Part shown: positions 16,620 through 23,135 of the stretch, one piece after another
Layout: every line of letters begins with the position of its first letter
Position numbering within the stretch: position 1 is the stretch's first letter
Source of the DNA: Tychonema litorale BBK16
GTDB lineage: Bacteria; Cyanobacteriota; Cyanobacteriia; Cyanobacteriales; Microcoleaceae
DNA length: 24,468 bases
NCBI RefSeq assembly: GCF_021648855.1
Contig: NZ_JAKJHX010000084.1
Coordinates: 1 to 24,468 of the forward strand
Direction: 5' to 3'
The notes under the pieces: model-generated
Seen by the model: only the letters and a program-made list of their open reading frames with translations
Told to the model about the DNA's origin: nothing
Database searches by the model: none
Made by a program: the position numbers and the translations under genes

Positions 16620-17510
16620 CTATTTTTCTTGATAGGTTATGGAACGTGCATTGATGTCAACAACAACAATTCCCCCTTGATTATTTTCCACCTGCCGCCA
16701 GACTTCGTAGCCCATAAGAATTGCCTCCTCCCAATCGCCAAGCGAACACCGAGCAACTTCTAAGTGCGAACTCATATTTTTGATAGTTTTGAGTAATTGG
16801 TAATCAAGAGCGACAACTCCTTCTAAAAAGTTGTGATCCTTAGCATAGCTGAATACGAGAGCTGACAAGCCTTCCTCAATAGCTATTGCTCGCCCCCCAT
16901 CTTCTACTTCGTCAATGCGGCGATTGCTTTTGCGCTTGAGTTTTAGGTTGCTGCGGATGACTGGTGACCAACCCAAAACTGCGACATAAGAGAGATGAAA
17001 AACGTCGTGAAAACGGTATCCGTCGCTGGAATAAGAGTTGTCACTGAGATCATTCCCAATCTGTTGTCCGTCGATGAATGCCCTCATTTTAACTGAGTTA
17101 TCTTTGTTTACTTCAGTAATCTCGACTATAAACTGCCGTGGCAAACATTCGTTTTCGGGAAATTCACCGTCGAATATGTATCCAGTAGTGCTGACATCAG
17201 TCTGTAATGAATCTCTCCATCCCCAACGAGCGCGACACTTTTCAATATTACCTTTTGCAACTTTTTCCAAATCGAGATCGAATTTACTTGCTATGTTGGC
17301 AACATACCAGAGCAAATCTCCTAACTCTTCTGCTATTGCCTCTTTGAAAAGTTTGTGAGCATCTCCATCTCGAAGGTGTTTTTTATACTCGGTGAGAAGC
17401 GAACCAGCTTCACCTACCAAACCAAGTAGAGGTACTATAATTCCATCTCCGCTTTTGGTAGGAACTCTATCCGTTTTCAGCGCCTGTTCTTGATACTCGC
17501 GAAAATCCAT
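16620..17510 (-). CDS. MazG-type NTP pyrophosphohydrolase with C-terminal extra domain
   Basis: MazG-type enzymes hydrolyse (d)NTPs to monophosphate and pyrophosphate and often remove unwanted nucleotides. Residues about 1-98 form the all-alpha MazG core, with GLVGEAGSLLTEYKKHLRDG (acid Glu34) and AEELGDLLWYVANIA, where Glu62 and Asp65 form the ExxD metal motif. The remaining 200 residues are unusual. A beta-rich linker (FIVEITEVNKDNSVKMRAFIDG) leads to FHDVFHLSYVAVLGWSPVIR, then EVEDGGRAIAIEEGLSALVF and a C-terminal helical part. This second domain also has clustered His/Asp/Glu residues; I know it only as a partner of MazG. It is the last gene of the six-gene operon, 18 nt after the previous stop. 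Confidence 0.82.
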   Translation of the reverse strand: MDFREYQEQALKTDRVPTKSGDGIIVPLLGLVGEAGSLLTEYKKHLRDGDAHKLFKEAIAEELGDLLWYVANIASKFDLDLEKVAKGNIEKCRARWGWRDSLQTDVSTTGYIFDGEFPENECLPRQFIVEITEVNKDNSVKMRAFIDGQQIGNDLSDNSYSSDGYRFHDVFHLSYVAVLGWSPVIRSNLKLKRKSNRRIDEVEDGGRAIAIEEGLSALVFSYAKDHNFLEGVVALDYQLLKTIKNMSSHLEVARCSLGDWEEAILMGYEVWRQVENNQGGIVVVDINARSITYQEK

Positions 17511-17528
17511 ACTTCACTCCTTGAGATT

Positions 17529-18659
17529 CTATTTTGACTTAAATTGAGTGTGAGCTTTGGTTGTTCTGTATTTTTCAATAGCCTGGTTAATTCCCCACTT
17601 CGGCGGATACCAGTAATCGACGGGTTGCGTGTTAGCTGAGTATTTCTGCTTGATCCGAGTGCGACCTGATATTCCGGCAATATCGGGATGTTTCATCCGA
17701 GCATATTTATCGACTTCGCAGAACAGATTTTGGCAATCAATAAGTTGTAGATTTCGTCCCCATAGTGACTTAAAATCAAGTCCCAATCGCTCAAATTCGG
17801 ATTCTTGAATATCTGCCATAAATTTGATAATTTCTGGTTCATTCAGTCCGCCTAAGTCAAGAAAACATTTGCGGATGCCGTCGAGCGCTCCTGGCCCAGG
17901 AATTACAAAATCCATCTCGCTAAAGTTGGTAATCTTGCTATAGTTAACATCCGTAATAAATTGGTAGGCTAAAAAATCGCCAAGGGTTGGATAGTCGCGC
18001 AGCAGATCGAATGCCTTGTGCATATTCGGTGCATCTACGAGCTTATAAGGCAGTTCGTCAGCCATCATCAGCTCTATCAATTTCAGGTGATTCCGATGCT
18101 TGGTAGTGTGTCCAAGAATGCTTCCTCCTGATGGCATGATGTATGCGCCAGAATAGATTGTCCGCTCTGATTTCATGGCTTCAGTGAGAACTTTATCGTA
18201 TCGCTCGAATGAATAGTCCGTGTAAATTATGGAACCAATTTTATCCTCTAAAAGCTGCCAAGTTTCTATTTTGTTGAATAATTTGAATATCATAATCCTA
18301 AAGAATACTTCGTTGCTTGAAGCAGGAAGGTCATCCCGGTAAATGACATTGCGTATTAGGTACTGGCTTGTGCGATCGGATGCTCTATAGGCATTGGTAA
18401 ATTTGTATGTGGAAAGGATGCGATCGTCAGTCCAAGGTATTTGGGCATTCTCTAATTTTTTGAAGAATATCTTCTGCCTTTCGGCGGCAAATCGCCAGTA
18501 ACTATCGAAGACAACGGTAGGCTTGGTAGGCAGAATGTGCGAGATTATTGTCGGAGCATATCTGGGTTTTTCTCCATAATCACCAAGTTCAAAACTTAGT
18601 TGTTTGCTATGTAGAGTGACATTATTTGCATCGGCTTGGTTTGAGCGTTTGTTTATCAT
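17529..18659 (-). CDS. HMUDK-helical / aGPT-pyrophosphorylase-like protein
   Basis: This 376-residue protein has a highly conserved-looking core: VVFDSYWRFAAERQKIFFKK (49-68), PWTDDRIL, FTNAYRASDRTSQYLIRNVI (87-106), FKLFNKIETW, AYIMPSGG, TLGDFLAYQFITDVNYS, FVIPGPGALDGIRKCF (251-266), LWGRNLQLIDCQNLFCEVDKYAR (299-321) and GRTRIKQ. I recognise this as the family databases call nucleotide kinase domain or 5-hmdU DNA kinase helical domain, related to alpha-glutamyl/putrescinyl thymine pyrophosphorylases of hypermodified phages. No Walker A P-loop is present, so it should not be a kinase by itself. The role may be on 5-substituted pyrimidines in DNA (inference). It sits between the TS-like and MazG genes, 37 nt after the TS-like stop. 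Confidence 0.7.
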   Translation of the reverse strand: MINKRSNQADANNVTLHSKQLSFELGDYGEKPRYAPTIISHILPTKPTVVFDSYWRFAAERQKIFFKKLENAQIPWTDDRILSTYKFTNAYRASDRTSQYLIRNVIYRDDLPASSNEVFFRIMIFKLFNKIETWQLLEDKIGSIIYTDYSFERYDKVLTEAMKSERTIYSGAYIMPSGGSILGHTTKHRNHLKLIELMMADELPYKLVDAPNMHKAFDLLRDYPTLGDFLAYQFITDVNYSKITNFSEMDFVIPGPGALDGIRKCFLDLGGLNEPEIIKFMADIQESEFERLGLDFKSLWGRNLQLIDCQNLFCEVDKYARMKHPDIAGISGRTRIKQKYSANTQPVDYWYPPKWGINQAIEKYRTTKAHTQFKSK

Positions 18660-18696
18660 ATTAAATCCGAATGGATTTCAGTGTGAACGCTCTTAA

Positions 18697-19467
18697 TTAT
18701 ACTGCCTGACGCGCAACTTCTTTAAGTTGCTCTAGCGTGGGACATTTTTTGTTGATATTGTCTATTTTTGCAACGCCAACAAAGCAGTTCATACGCTCGA
18801 AACTTAGTCCCATTTCATGAGCCATGAAATCTCCCAGTCTGCACAAACCTAAGTAATTACCATAGGCTTTGTTAAACAACAGTTGAGTAGCATAAAAAGC
18901 GTTCAGTGTCAAGCTGTTTTCCTGGGGTATAAAGCTGACGTGTTGAAGGCAAGGGAAGGGAATTTGTGCAGCGGAAATGTGGTCTCGTGCCGGATCGAAA
19001 ATCGAGGCTTGAAACATCGATTTTCTAAAGCTAGGATTTGACTTATACTGAGAAATAATGTATTCGAGTTGGTTGCCATTTTTAGGCCCAGAACCAAATG
19101 CAATTAATCTTTCAAAGTAAAGACCGCGATGGTTTTTAGTAGGTGCTAGAGCCTGAATTCTAGGAAAATTTTCGAGGTAGGTATCAAATAATTTATTTCG
19201 GTTATGGTTAGACCTTTGCCAGTATGAAGCAGGAAAGATTGTATTTGCAACGGTGTGAACTGACTGTTCGCTGTTAATTTTGAGGCCGTTATCAAGAGCA
19301 TCTCGAATAGCTTGGTCTTCGTTGGGAATACCATTGGTAAAACCCGTTAATGTTATTAAAAGTGGTGAAACGTTCTTGCCGCTATGATCGATGATATGGA
19401 GGAATGCACGACTCCAAGCGTGGGAGAGATTTGTTTCTTCAATAATCAGAGGTGAACTGCTACTCAT
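18697..19467 (-). CDS. thymidylate-synthase-like protein (possible pyrimidine hydroxymethylase relative)
   Basis: This 256-residue protein resembles the thymidylate synthase / dCMP hydroxymethylase fold in its C-terminal half. FPCLQHVSF carries a candidate nucleophile Cys173 in the PC context, then LTLNAFYATQLLF, then AYGNYLGLCRLGDFMAHEMGL with the Asn that aligns with the pyrimidine-binding Asn of TS. The QRS arginine of TS is replaced by ATQ, and the later GDxHxY is VGVAKID, so dUMP and folate handling must differ. The start at 19467 is an ATG overlapping the upstream gene's stop (ATGAGTAG), with GAGGA nine bases before. A longer reading would need a TTG at 19482. It lies in the six-gene operon. 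It could instead be a catalytically altered binding protein. Confidence 0.6.
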   Translation of the reverse strand: MSSSSPLIIEETNLSHAWSRAFLHIIDHSGKNVSPLLITLTGFTNGIPNEDQAIRDALDNGLKINSEQSVHTVANTIFPASYWQRSNHNRNKLFDTYLENFPRIQALAPTKNHRGLYFERLIAFGSGPKNGNQLEYIISQYKSNPSFRKSMFQASIFDPARDHISAAQIPFPCLQHVSFIPQENSLTLNAFYATQLLFNKAYGNYLGLCRLGDFMAHEMGLSFERMNCFVGVAKIDNINKKCPTLEQLKEVARQAV

Positions 19468-20356
19468 CTTCTGGTTCCTCAAGGTGTCGATATTGACTTA
19501 AACCAACGAATTGATGGCGGGAAACGCGAACGAATACTGCCCATTTTGTATCGCGACAGTACACGCGGACGATGCCGGGACGTGTAGCTCGAAAAAGACG
19601 ACCATTTGGACTATCTTCTTGAAAGGTAATAGTTTCATTGGCTGCCTCTGCGCTGCTTGGCAATAACAGTTGACTTCCAACTTCGGCATCAATGGTAGGA
19701 ATTGACCAATGTTGGTCAGCAATAATTAATGGCTCGGAAGATGGGTATCCGAGTATATGTTGTCGGATATCTTTGGGCTTAACTTTGAGAAGTGATAAAG
19801 CTTGTGTTCGATCAAGCATTTTTAGGGCATAAGTCATATGCTTGATTAAAGTCTCGTACCCAACACAAAAATAGCAGGCGATCGTAAAAATCCGAATTGG
19901 TGTTGCACAAGCAACATTCCATCCGCGATCGACAAAAGCTTTTCGTACTCCTAAAGTGGGCATTAGCAAGAAACCTGCAAAGGAATTAACCAGAAACTCA
20001 TCTGGATTAAAATCCTTATATTTTTCTGAGTCTTCTATCAGCTCATCGACTCTTAAACCGTGTCCAAAAATGTGATGCCCTAATTCGTGAGCGCAAGTAA
20101 ATGCCCGTCGCGGGAAGGGTCGCAGTGCAGAAAGAAAGATTAATGGCTTTTCTTCTTTGTAATACATCCCTTCCATGCTGCTGATGTCAACAAACCTGAC
20201 TTTGATATTAAGCTGGTCACACAAACCATAAATACAGAGCGGGCTTATGAGATCGAAACCAGTTTGCCTCCGCACATCTATTGATTTGCACATGGCTTTT
20301 TGAGCCAAAGTTTGTCTTTCCCGTTTCGTATTGAAGTAAGTAATTTTATTGATCAC
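19460..20356 (-). CDS. ImmA/IrrE-type metallopeptidase
   Basis: ImmA/IrrE peptidases cleave a partner XRE repressor in response to damage or other signals. The 298-residue protein has the zinc motif HELGHH (90-95) preceded by RRAFTCA, and the third ligand is probably Glu120 in DEFLVNSFAGFLLMP. The C-terminal 100 residues, with HWSIPTID, GRLFRATRPGIVRVYCRD and WAVFVRVSRHQF, may be a sensor or substrate domain. The start is GTG at 20356, which overlaps the upstream repressor stop by four bases (GTGA). The strong GGAGGAG is inside the repressor's last codons. This tight coupling to an XRE gene fits the known peptidase-repressor pairs. Cleavage of that partner is inferred. Confidence 0.9.
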   Translation of the reverse strand: MINKITYFNTKRERQTLAQKAMCKSIDVRRQTGFDLISPLCIYGLCDQLNIKVRFVDISSMEGMYYKEEKPLIFLSALRPFPRRAFTCAHELGHHIFGHGLRVDELIEDSEKYKDFNPDEFLVNSFAGFLLMPTLGVRKAFVDRGWNVACATPIRIFTIACYFCVGYETLIKHMTYALKMLDRTQALSLLKVKPKDIRQHILGYPSSEPLIIADQHWSIPTIDAEVGSQLLLPSSAEAANETITFQEDSPNGRLFRATRPGIVRVYCRDTKWAVFVRVSRHQFVGLSQYRHLEEPEDE

Positions 20357-20703
20357 ACTTTTTCTCCTCCACTTCGCATTGAGGCAAGAATTGTTAAAAG
20401 TCTGTCGAGGTCTTCTGGTTTCAACTTTTGAAGTTCTCTGGCTGCAAGCTGAAGTTTGTTATCACGGACATCAACTTTTTCTGCTCCTTCACCTATTAGC
20501 CATGACACACTCACGTCAAAAATCTCAGCAAGTTTTGCCATCTCTTCAGCAGAAACGCTTCTATTGCCAGCTTCTATCTCTGAAACAGATGGTCGATGAA
20601 TACCCAGAATCTTGGCTACCTGAGCCTGCGAGAGGCCGGCCATTTTACGAGCTTCACGAATACGGTTCGCGATAATTGCTTTTTTTTTATCTGTATGACT
20701 CAT
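20353..20703 (-). CDS. XRE-family transcriptional repressor
   Basis: This 116-residue protein has a Cro/CI-type helix-turn-helix over about residues 10-66: IREARKMAGLSQAQVAKILG, then HRPSVSEIEAGNRSV, then AEEMAKLAEIFDVSVSWLIG. The C-terminal 50 residues are helical and charged. It is the second gene of the operon, two bases after the ACP-like gene's stop, and overlaps the metallopeptidase start by four bases. The inverted-repeat operator at 21005-21035 lies over the operon's promoter, so autorepression with relief by the adjacent ImmA/IrrE peptidase is the likely control (inference). No signal or membrane segment is present. Confidence 0.93.
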   Translation of the reverse strand: MSHTDKKKAIIANRIREARKMAGLSQAQVAKILGIHRPSVSEIEAGNRSVSAEEMAKLAEIFDVSVSWLIGEGAEKVDVRDNKLQLAARELQKLKPEDLDRLLTILASMRSGGEKV

Positions 20704-20705
20704 AT

Positions 20706-20993
20706 TTAAGTCTCTCCTTTATTAACGCTCTCGCAGACTATAACTGCTGATTCGCTGATGGTAAGTCGTCGATTGCCATCCTTTGAGAGAAAAATGTTTT
20801 TGTGGTTTGGAATGTTCACTTCCAGTGCAGTGGCAAGCATACCAATCGCTACAGGCCAAAGCATACTGTCAAACCCCTCAAGGTCATTAAGAGGACAGGT
20901 GGTTGCCATGATTCCGCTTCCGTCGTATCCGCTAACGCTTTGGATATCCTGAAGCACCCCTACAAGCTTTACCTCCACATCTTTTGGGTTCAT
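20706..20993 (-). CDS. small acyl-carrier-like protein
   Basis: From the ATG at 20993 (95 residues, AAGG seven bases upstream), the segment DLEGFDSMLWPVAIGMLATALEVNIP resembles the phosphopantetheine helix of acyl carrier proteins. It has the DSM serine at 43, then IPNHKNIF and a closing LTISESAVIVCE, much as IPDE...T..DAV ends an ACP. The similarity is modest, so this could be another small helical protein. A longer frame starting at TTG 21053 is rejected because that TTG is the first half of the promoter -35 box TTGACA and the extra codons cover the operator. It is the first gene of the operon. An AcpS gene that could modify it sits just past the operon's other end. Confidence 0.6.
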   Translation of the reverse strand: MNPKDVEVKLVGVLQDIQSVSGYDGSGIMATTCPLNDLEGFDSMLWPVAIGMLATALEVNIPNHKNIFLSKDGNRRLTISESAVIVCESVNKGET

Positions 20994-21004
20994 AGCACGA
21001 CCTT

Positions 21005-21035
21005 TTCTTACGTTATGTAAGAATATCTTACATAA
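21005..21035. promoter_or_regulatory. inverted-repeat operator over the operon promoter
   Basis: TTATGTAAGA (21013-21022) and TCTTACATAA (21026-21035) are perfect 10-bp arms with a 3-nt spacer. A further TTCTTAC (21005-21011) pairs with GTAAGAA (21017-21023). That gives three alternating half-sites, TCTTAC/GTAAGA/TCTTAC. The element covers the -10 box and lies just before the first gene, a typical place for an XRE repressor. Confidence 0.75.
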
Positions 21036-21053
21036 AGATGTGTGGAATGTCAA
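21025..21053 (-). promoter_or_regulatory. sigma70-type promoter of the six-gene operon
   Basis: On the minus strand a perfect TTGACA (21053-21048) is followed after 17 nt by TAAGAT (21030-21025). The -10 box is inside the operator. The first start codon lies about 32 nt downstream of it. Confidence 0.7.
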
Positions 21054-21132
21054 GGTGCTAGTCTTAATATTTTTAGATGATGGCGAATTTTTAAGATACG
21101 ATCGCCCTCTTGGGTACGCACCTTACCATTAA

Positions 21133-22305
21133 TTAACTGGAGATTTGTGCACCTTTAGTATCAAGAGAAATCGCCCTTACATCAGCCTTCACCCCAAACT
21201 CCCCCCAAGCCGCCGCCATTTCTCTCACAACCGCATCAGCATTAGTAACATCCGTTAAAGCCAAAAGCGTCGGCCCCGCACCACTAATTACCATCCCACA
21301 AGCCCCAGCATTCACGGCAGCTTCTTGCACCGCTTCATATCCCCGAATCAGCGATCGCCGATAAGGCTGGTGAATCTTGTCTTGGAGGGCGCAACGTAGC
21401 CAATTGCGATCGCCCACACTCAACGCCCGCACCAACAAACCCAGGTGTGCAGCATTGAAAATCGCGTCAGCCCTGCTGTAATCTGTTGGCAAAACCTTGC
21501 GCGCTTCAGCAGTAGAAAGTTCAAAATCGGGAATCGCTACCACCGGCACAATATCAGGATGCCACGGAATATCGCAGATTTCCCAGGAACCCCCCCCCTG
21601 CCCCCCCTTGCTAAGGGGGGGTGTCAGAGGGGATTCTTCTCTTAGCCCCCCCTTGCTAAGGGGGGGTGTCAGAGGGGATTCTTCTCTTAGCCCCCCCTTG
21701 CTAAGGGGGGGTGTCAGAGGGGATTCTTCTCTTAGCCCCCCCTTACTAAGGGGGGGTTGGGGGGGTAATTCTTGTTCCACTTCGCTAAGAGGGGATTCTT
21801 CTCTTAGCCCCCCCTTGCTAAGGGGGGGTTGGGGGGGTGTATTGCTAGCAGCGAGGCGACAGCCTCCGAGTAAAGCGGGGACAACGTTGTCGGGATGTCC
21901 TTCAAGTTCGATCGCCAATTGCATCACTTCCACCTGACTCAAAGGCTTACCGGCTAATTCATTTGCACCGACTAACCCGCCGACAATCGCAGTTGCGGAG
22001 CTCCCCAAACCTCTAGCCAGCGGCACTTGCATATTTATGTGTATGGCGACGGGTGGCGGCGATTGTTTGAGGCGATCGTACAAGGCAACAAATGCTACAT
22101 AGGCGAGATTGCTGTCATCTGTCTTGACTTTGGCTGCTTCTGCGCCTGTAACAGTAATTTTTAGTTTCTCGGTTGCTGAGGGTTCGAGTCGGGAGAATTG
22201 GAAGGAGTTGTAGAGGCTTAAAGCGGCGCCGATGCAGTCGAATCCGGGGCCTAAGTTGGCGGTTGTAGCAGGTACGGTGACGGTGACAGTGGAGGTTGCG
22301 GACAT
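21133..22305 (-). CDS. thrB: homoserine kinase with in-frame repeat insertion
   Basis: ThrB phosphorylates homoserine in threonine synthesis and is a GHMP kinase. The 390-residue product shows VPATTANLGPGFDCIG (11-26), the ATP-binding PLARGLGSSATAIVGG (95-110), LEGHPDNVVPALLGG and, near the end, GMVISGAGPTLLAL. Normal ThrB is about 300-310 residues. The excess is one block at about residues 155-240, between LLGGCRLA and the conserved DIVPVVAIPD. It is built from repeats of TPPLSKGGLREESPL. The protein can still be active if the block loops out. The start ATG has no strong ribosome binding site. The same-direction six-gene operon begins downstream, and no terminator is seen in between. Confidence 0.93.
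   Translation of the reverse strand: MSATSTVTVTVPATTANLGPGFDCIGAALSLYNSFQFSRLEPSATEKLKITVTGAEAAKVKTDDSNLAYVAFVALYDRLKQSPPPVAIHINMQVPLARGLGSSATAIVGGLVGANELAGKPLSQVEVMQLAIELEGHPDNVVPALLGGCRLAASNTPPQPPLSKGGLREESPLSEVEQELPPQPPLSKGGLREESPLTPPLSKGGLREESPLTPPLSKGGLREESPLTPPLSKGGQGGGSWEICDIPWHPDIVPVVAIPDFELSTAEARKVLPTDYSRADAIFNAAHLGLLVRALSVGDRNWLRCALQDKIHQPYRRSLIRGYEAVQEAAVNAGACGMVISGAGPTLLALTDVTNADAVVREMAAAWGEFGVKADVRAISLDTKGAQISS
21586..21843. repeat. palindromic 45-nt repeat cluster inserted within thrB
   Basis: Five GC-rich palindromic cores of the type CCCCCCCTTGCTAAGGGGGG begin at 21601, 21646, 21691, 21736 and 21808. The first spacings are exactly 45 nt (15 codons), with GTCAGAGGGGATTCTTCTC between. 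The fourth unit is followed by a variant with a GGTTGGGGGGG tail. The units keep the thrB frame and are able to form strong hairpins. Confidence 0.93.
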
Positions 22306-22329
22306 TGTTTGAATAGTGGATTGGGAATT

Positions 22330-22367
22330 TTTTACCGCAGATGGGAGCGCATGAACGCAGATAGAAG
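22330..22367. repeat. dispersed ATCTGCG-type repeat, opposite orientation
   Basis: On the minus strand ATCTGCGTTCATGCG is followed by ATCTGCGGTAAAAAATT. It is related to the plus-strand element at 4830-4880. It occupies the short thrB-TPR gap. Confidence 0.45.
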
Positions 22368-22376
22368 AATACTATA

Positions 22377-22895
22377 CTATGTTTTAGGAAGTAGTATTTG
22401 CAGATGTTTGATGGCATCTTGATAATCGTTGGTATTGCCATCTTTTTGATATAGTTCGGCGGCTTTTTGATAATCTGCGATCGCACCTGGTTTGTCTTCT
22501 AAAAATTCGCGGACTCTGGCGCGGTTGTAGTAGGCATCACCATAGTTGGGGTTGATGGCAATTGCGCGATCGAAATCTGCTTTGGCTGCTGGGTAATCTT
22601 TGAGGTTGCGGCCGTGGATGATGCCGCGTTTGTTGTAGGCTTTGGCGTAGTTGGGGTTGAGGCGGATGGCTGCGGTGTAATCTGCGATCGCACCTGGAAT
22701 ATCTCCAGCCTCTGATTTGGCGAAACCACTATTAAATAATGCTTCAGCAGTATCTAATTCTTCACCAGGATTTTGAACAATTGTTTTTTGAACTATTAAT
22801 ATTGCTGAGGATTGAGCTGAGATAGCAGGAGATATATTACAAAAGACAGTAAAAATTCCTAGAGTAACAATTAAATTGTAAAACGGTGTTTTCAT
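22377..22895 (-). CDS. secreted TPR protein
   Basis: The 172-residue protein begins with a signal peptide (basic start, hydrophobic core at about 8-24, likely cleavage after AISA near residue 27). About three tetratricopeptide repeats follow: ALFNSGFAKSEAGDIPGAIADY, AYNKRGIIHGRNLKDYPAAKADF and AYYNRARVREFLEDKPGAIADY, with NPNY at the repeat ends. It probably acts as a periplasmic or thylakoid-lumen protein-binding scaffold; the partner is unknown. It lies upstream of thrB in the same direction, 71 nt away, so it could be cotranscribed with it. Confidence 0.85.
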   Translation of the reverse strand: MKTPFYNLIVTLGIFTVFCNISPAISAQSSAILIVQKTIVQNPGEELDTAEALFNSGFAKSEAGDIPGAIADYTAAIRLNPNYAKAYNKRGIIHGRNLKDYPAAKADFDRAIAINPNYGDAYYNRARVREFLEDKPGAIADYQKAAELYQKDGNTNDYQDAIKHLQILLPKT

Positions 22896-23005
22896 GCTCT
22901 AAGTAGTGGGCGCTAATAAACCTGGCTGATACGTGATACAAATATTATAGACGATCGAGTATCTAAAGCATCCACAAATTTCAATCTGTTAAGTTCAAGC
23001 AAAGA

Positions 23006-23070
23006 CAAAAACAAAACCCGCTTAGGCGGGTTTATATATTCTTAGTCCGCGAAGGCGGACTTTGTTTTTG
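23006..23070. terminator. double-hairpin element, bidirectional terminator
   Basis: Outer arms CAAAAACAAA (23006-23015) and TTTGTTTTTG (23061-23070) are perfect reverse complements. Between them are two hairpins: AAACCCGC/GCGGGTTT (23014-23033, loop TTAG) and AGTCCGC/GCGGACT (23044-23061, loop GAAG). Read on the minus strand, the first hairpin is followed by TTTTGTTTTTG and can end the von Willebrand gene's transcript. On the plus strand the second is followed by TTTGTTTTTG. The rest of the 22896-23135 gap shows no gene. Confidence 0.8.
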
Positions 23071-23135
23071 TAGTCGCGATTTCCAATCGCCGGATTCTCA
23101 ATCGCCAAATTTCCTGACAATTACAAATTACCCGA

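Noticed and set aside
20994..21053. Longer ACP-like protein starting at TTG 21053
   Set aside because: The TTG is part of the TTGACA -35 box and the extra codons span the operator and -10.
21586..21843. Regular palindromic repeats as a CRISPR array
   Set aside because: The spacers are themselves repeated and coding within thrB; there are no unique spacers and no cas genes.
21497..21937. Plus-strand ORF of 146 codons made of LSPPLLRGG repeats
   Set aside because: It is the antisense of the repeat block inside thrB; the palindromic 45-nt units keep both strands open.
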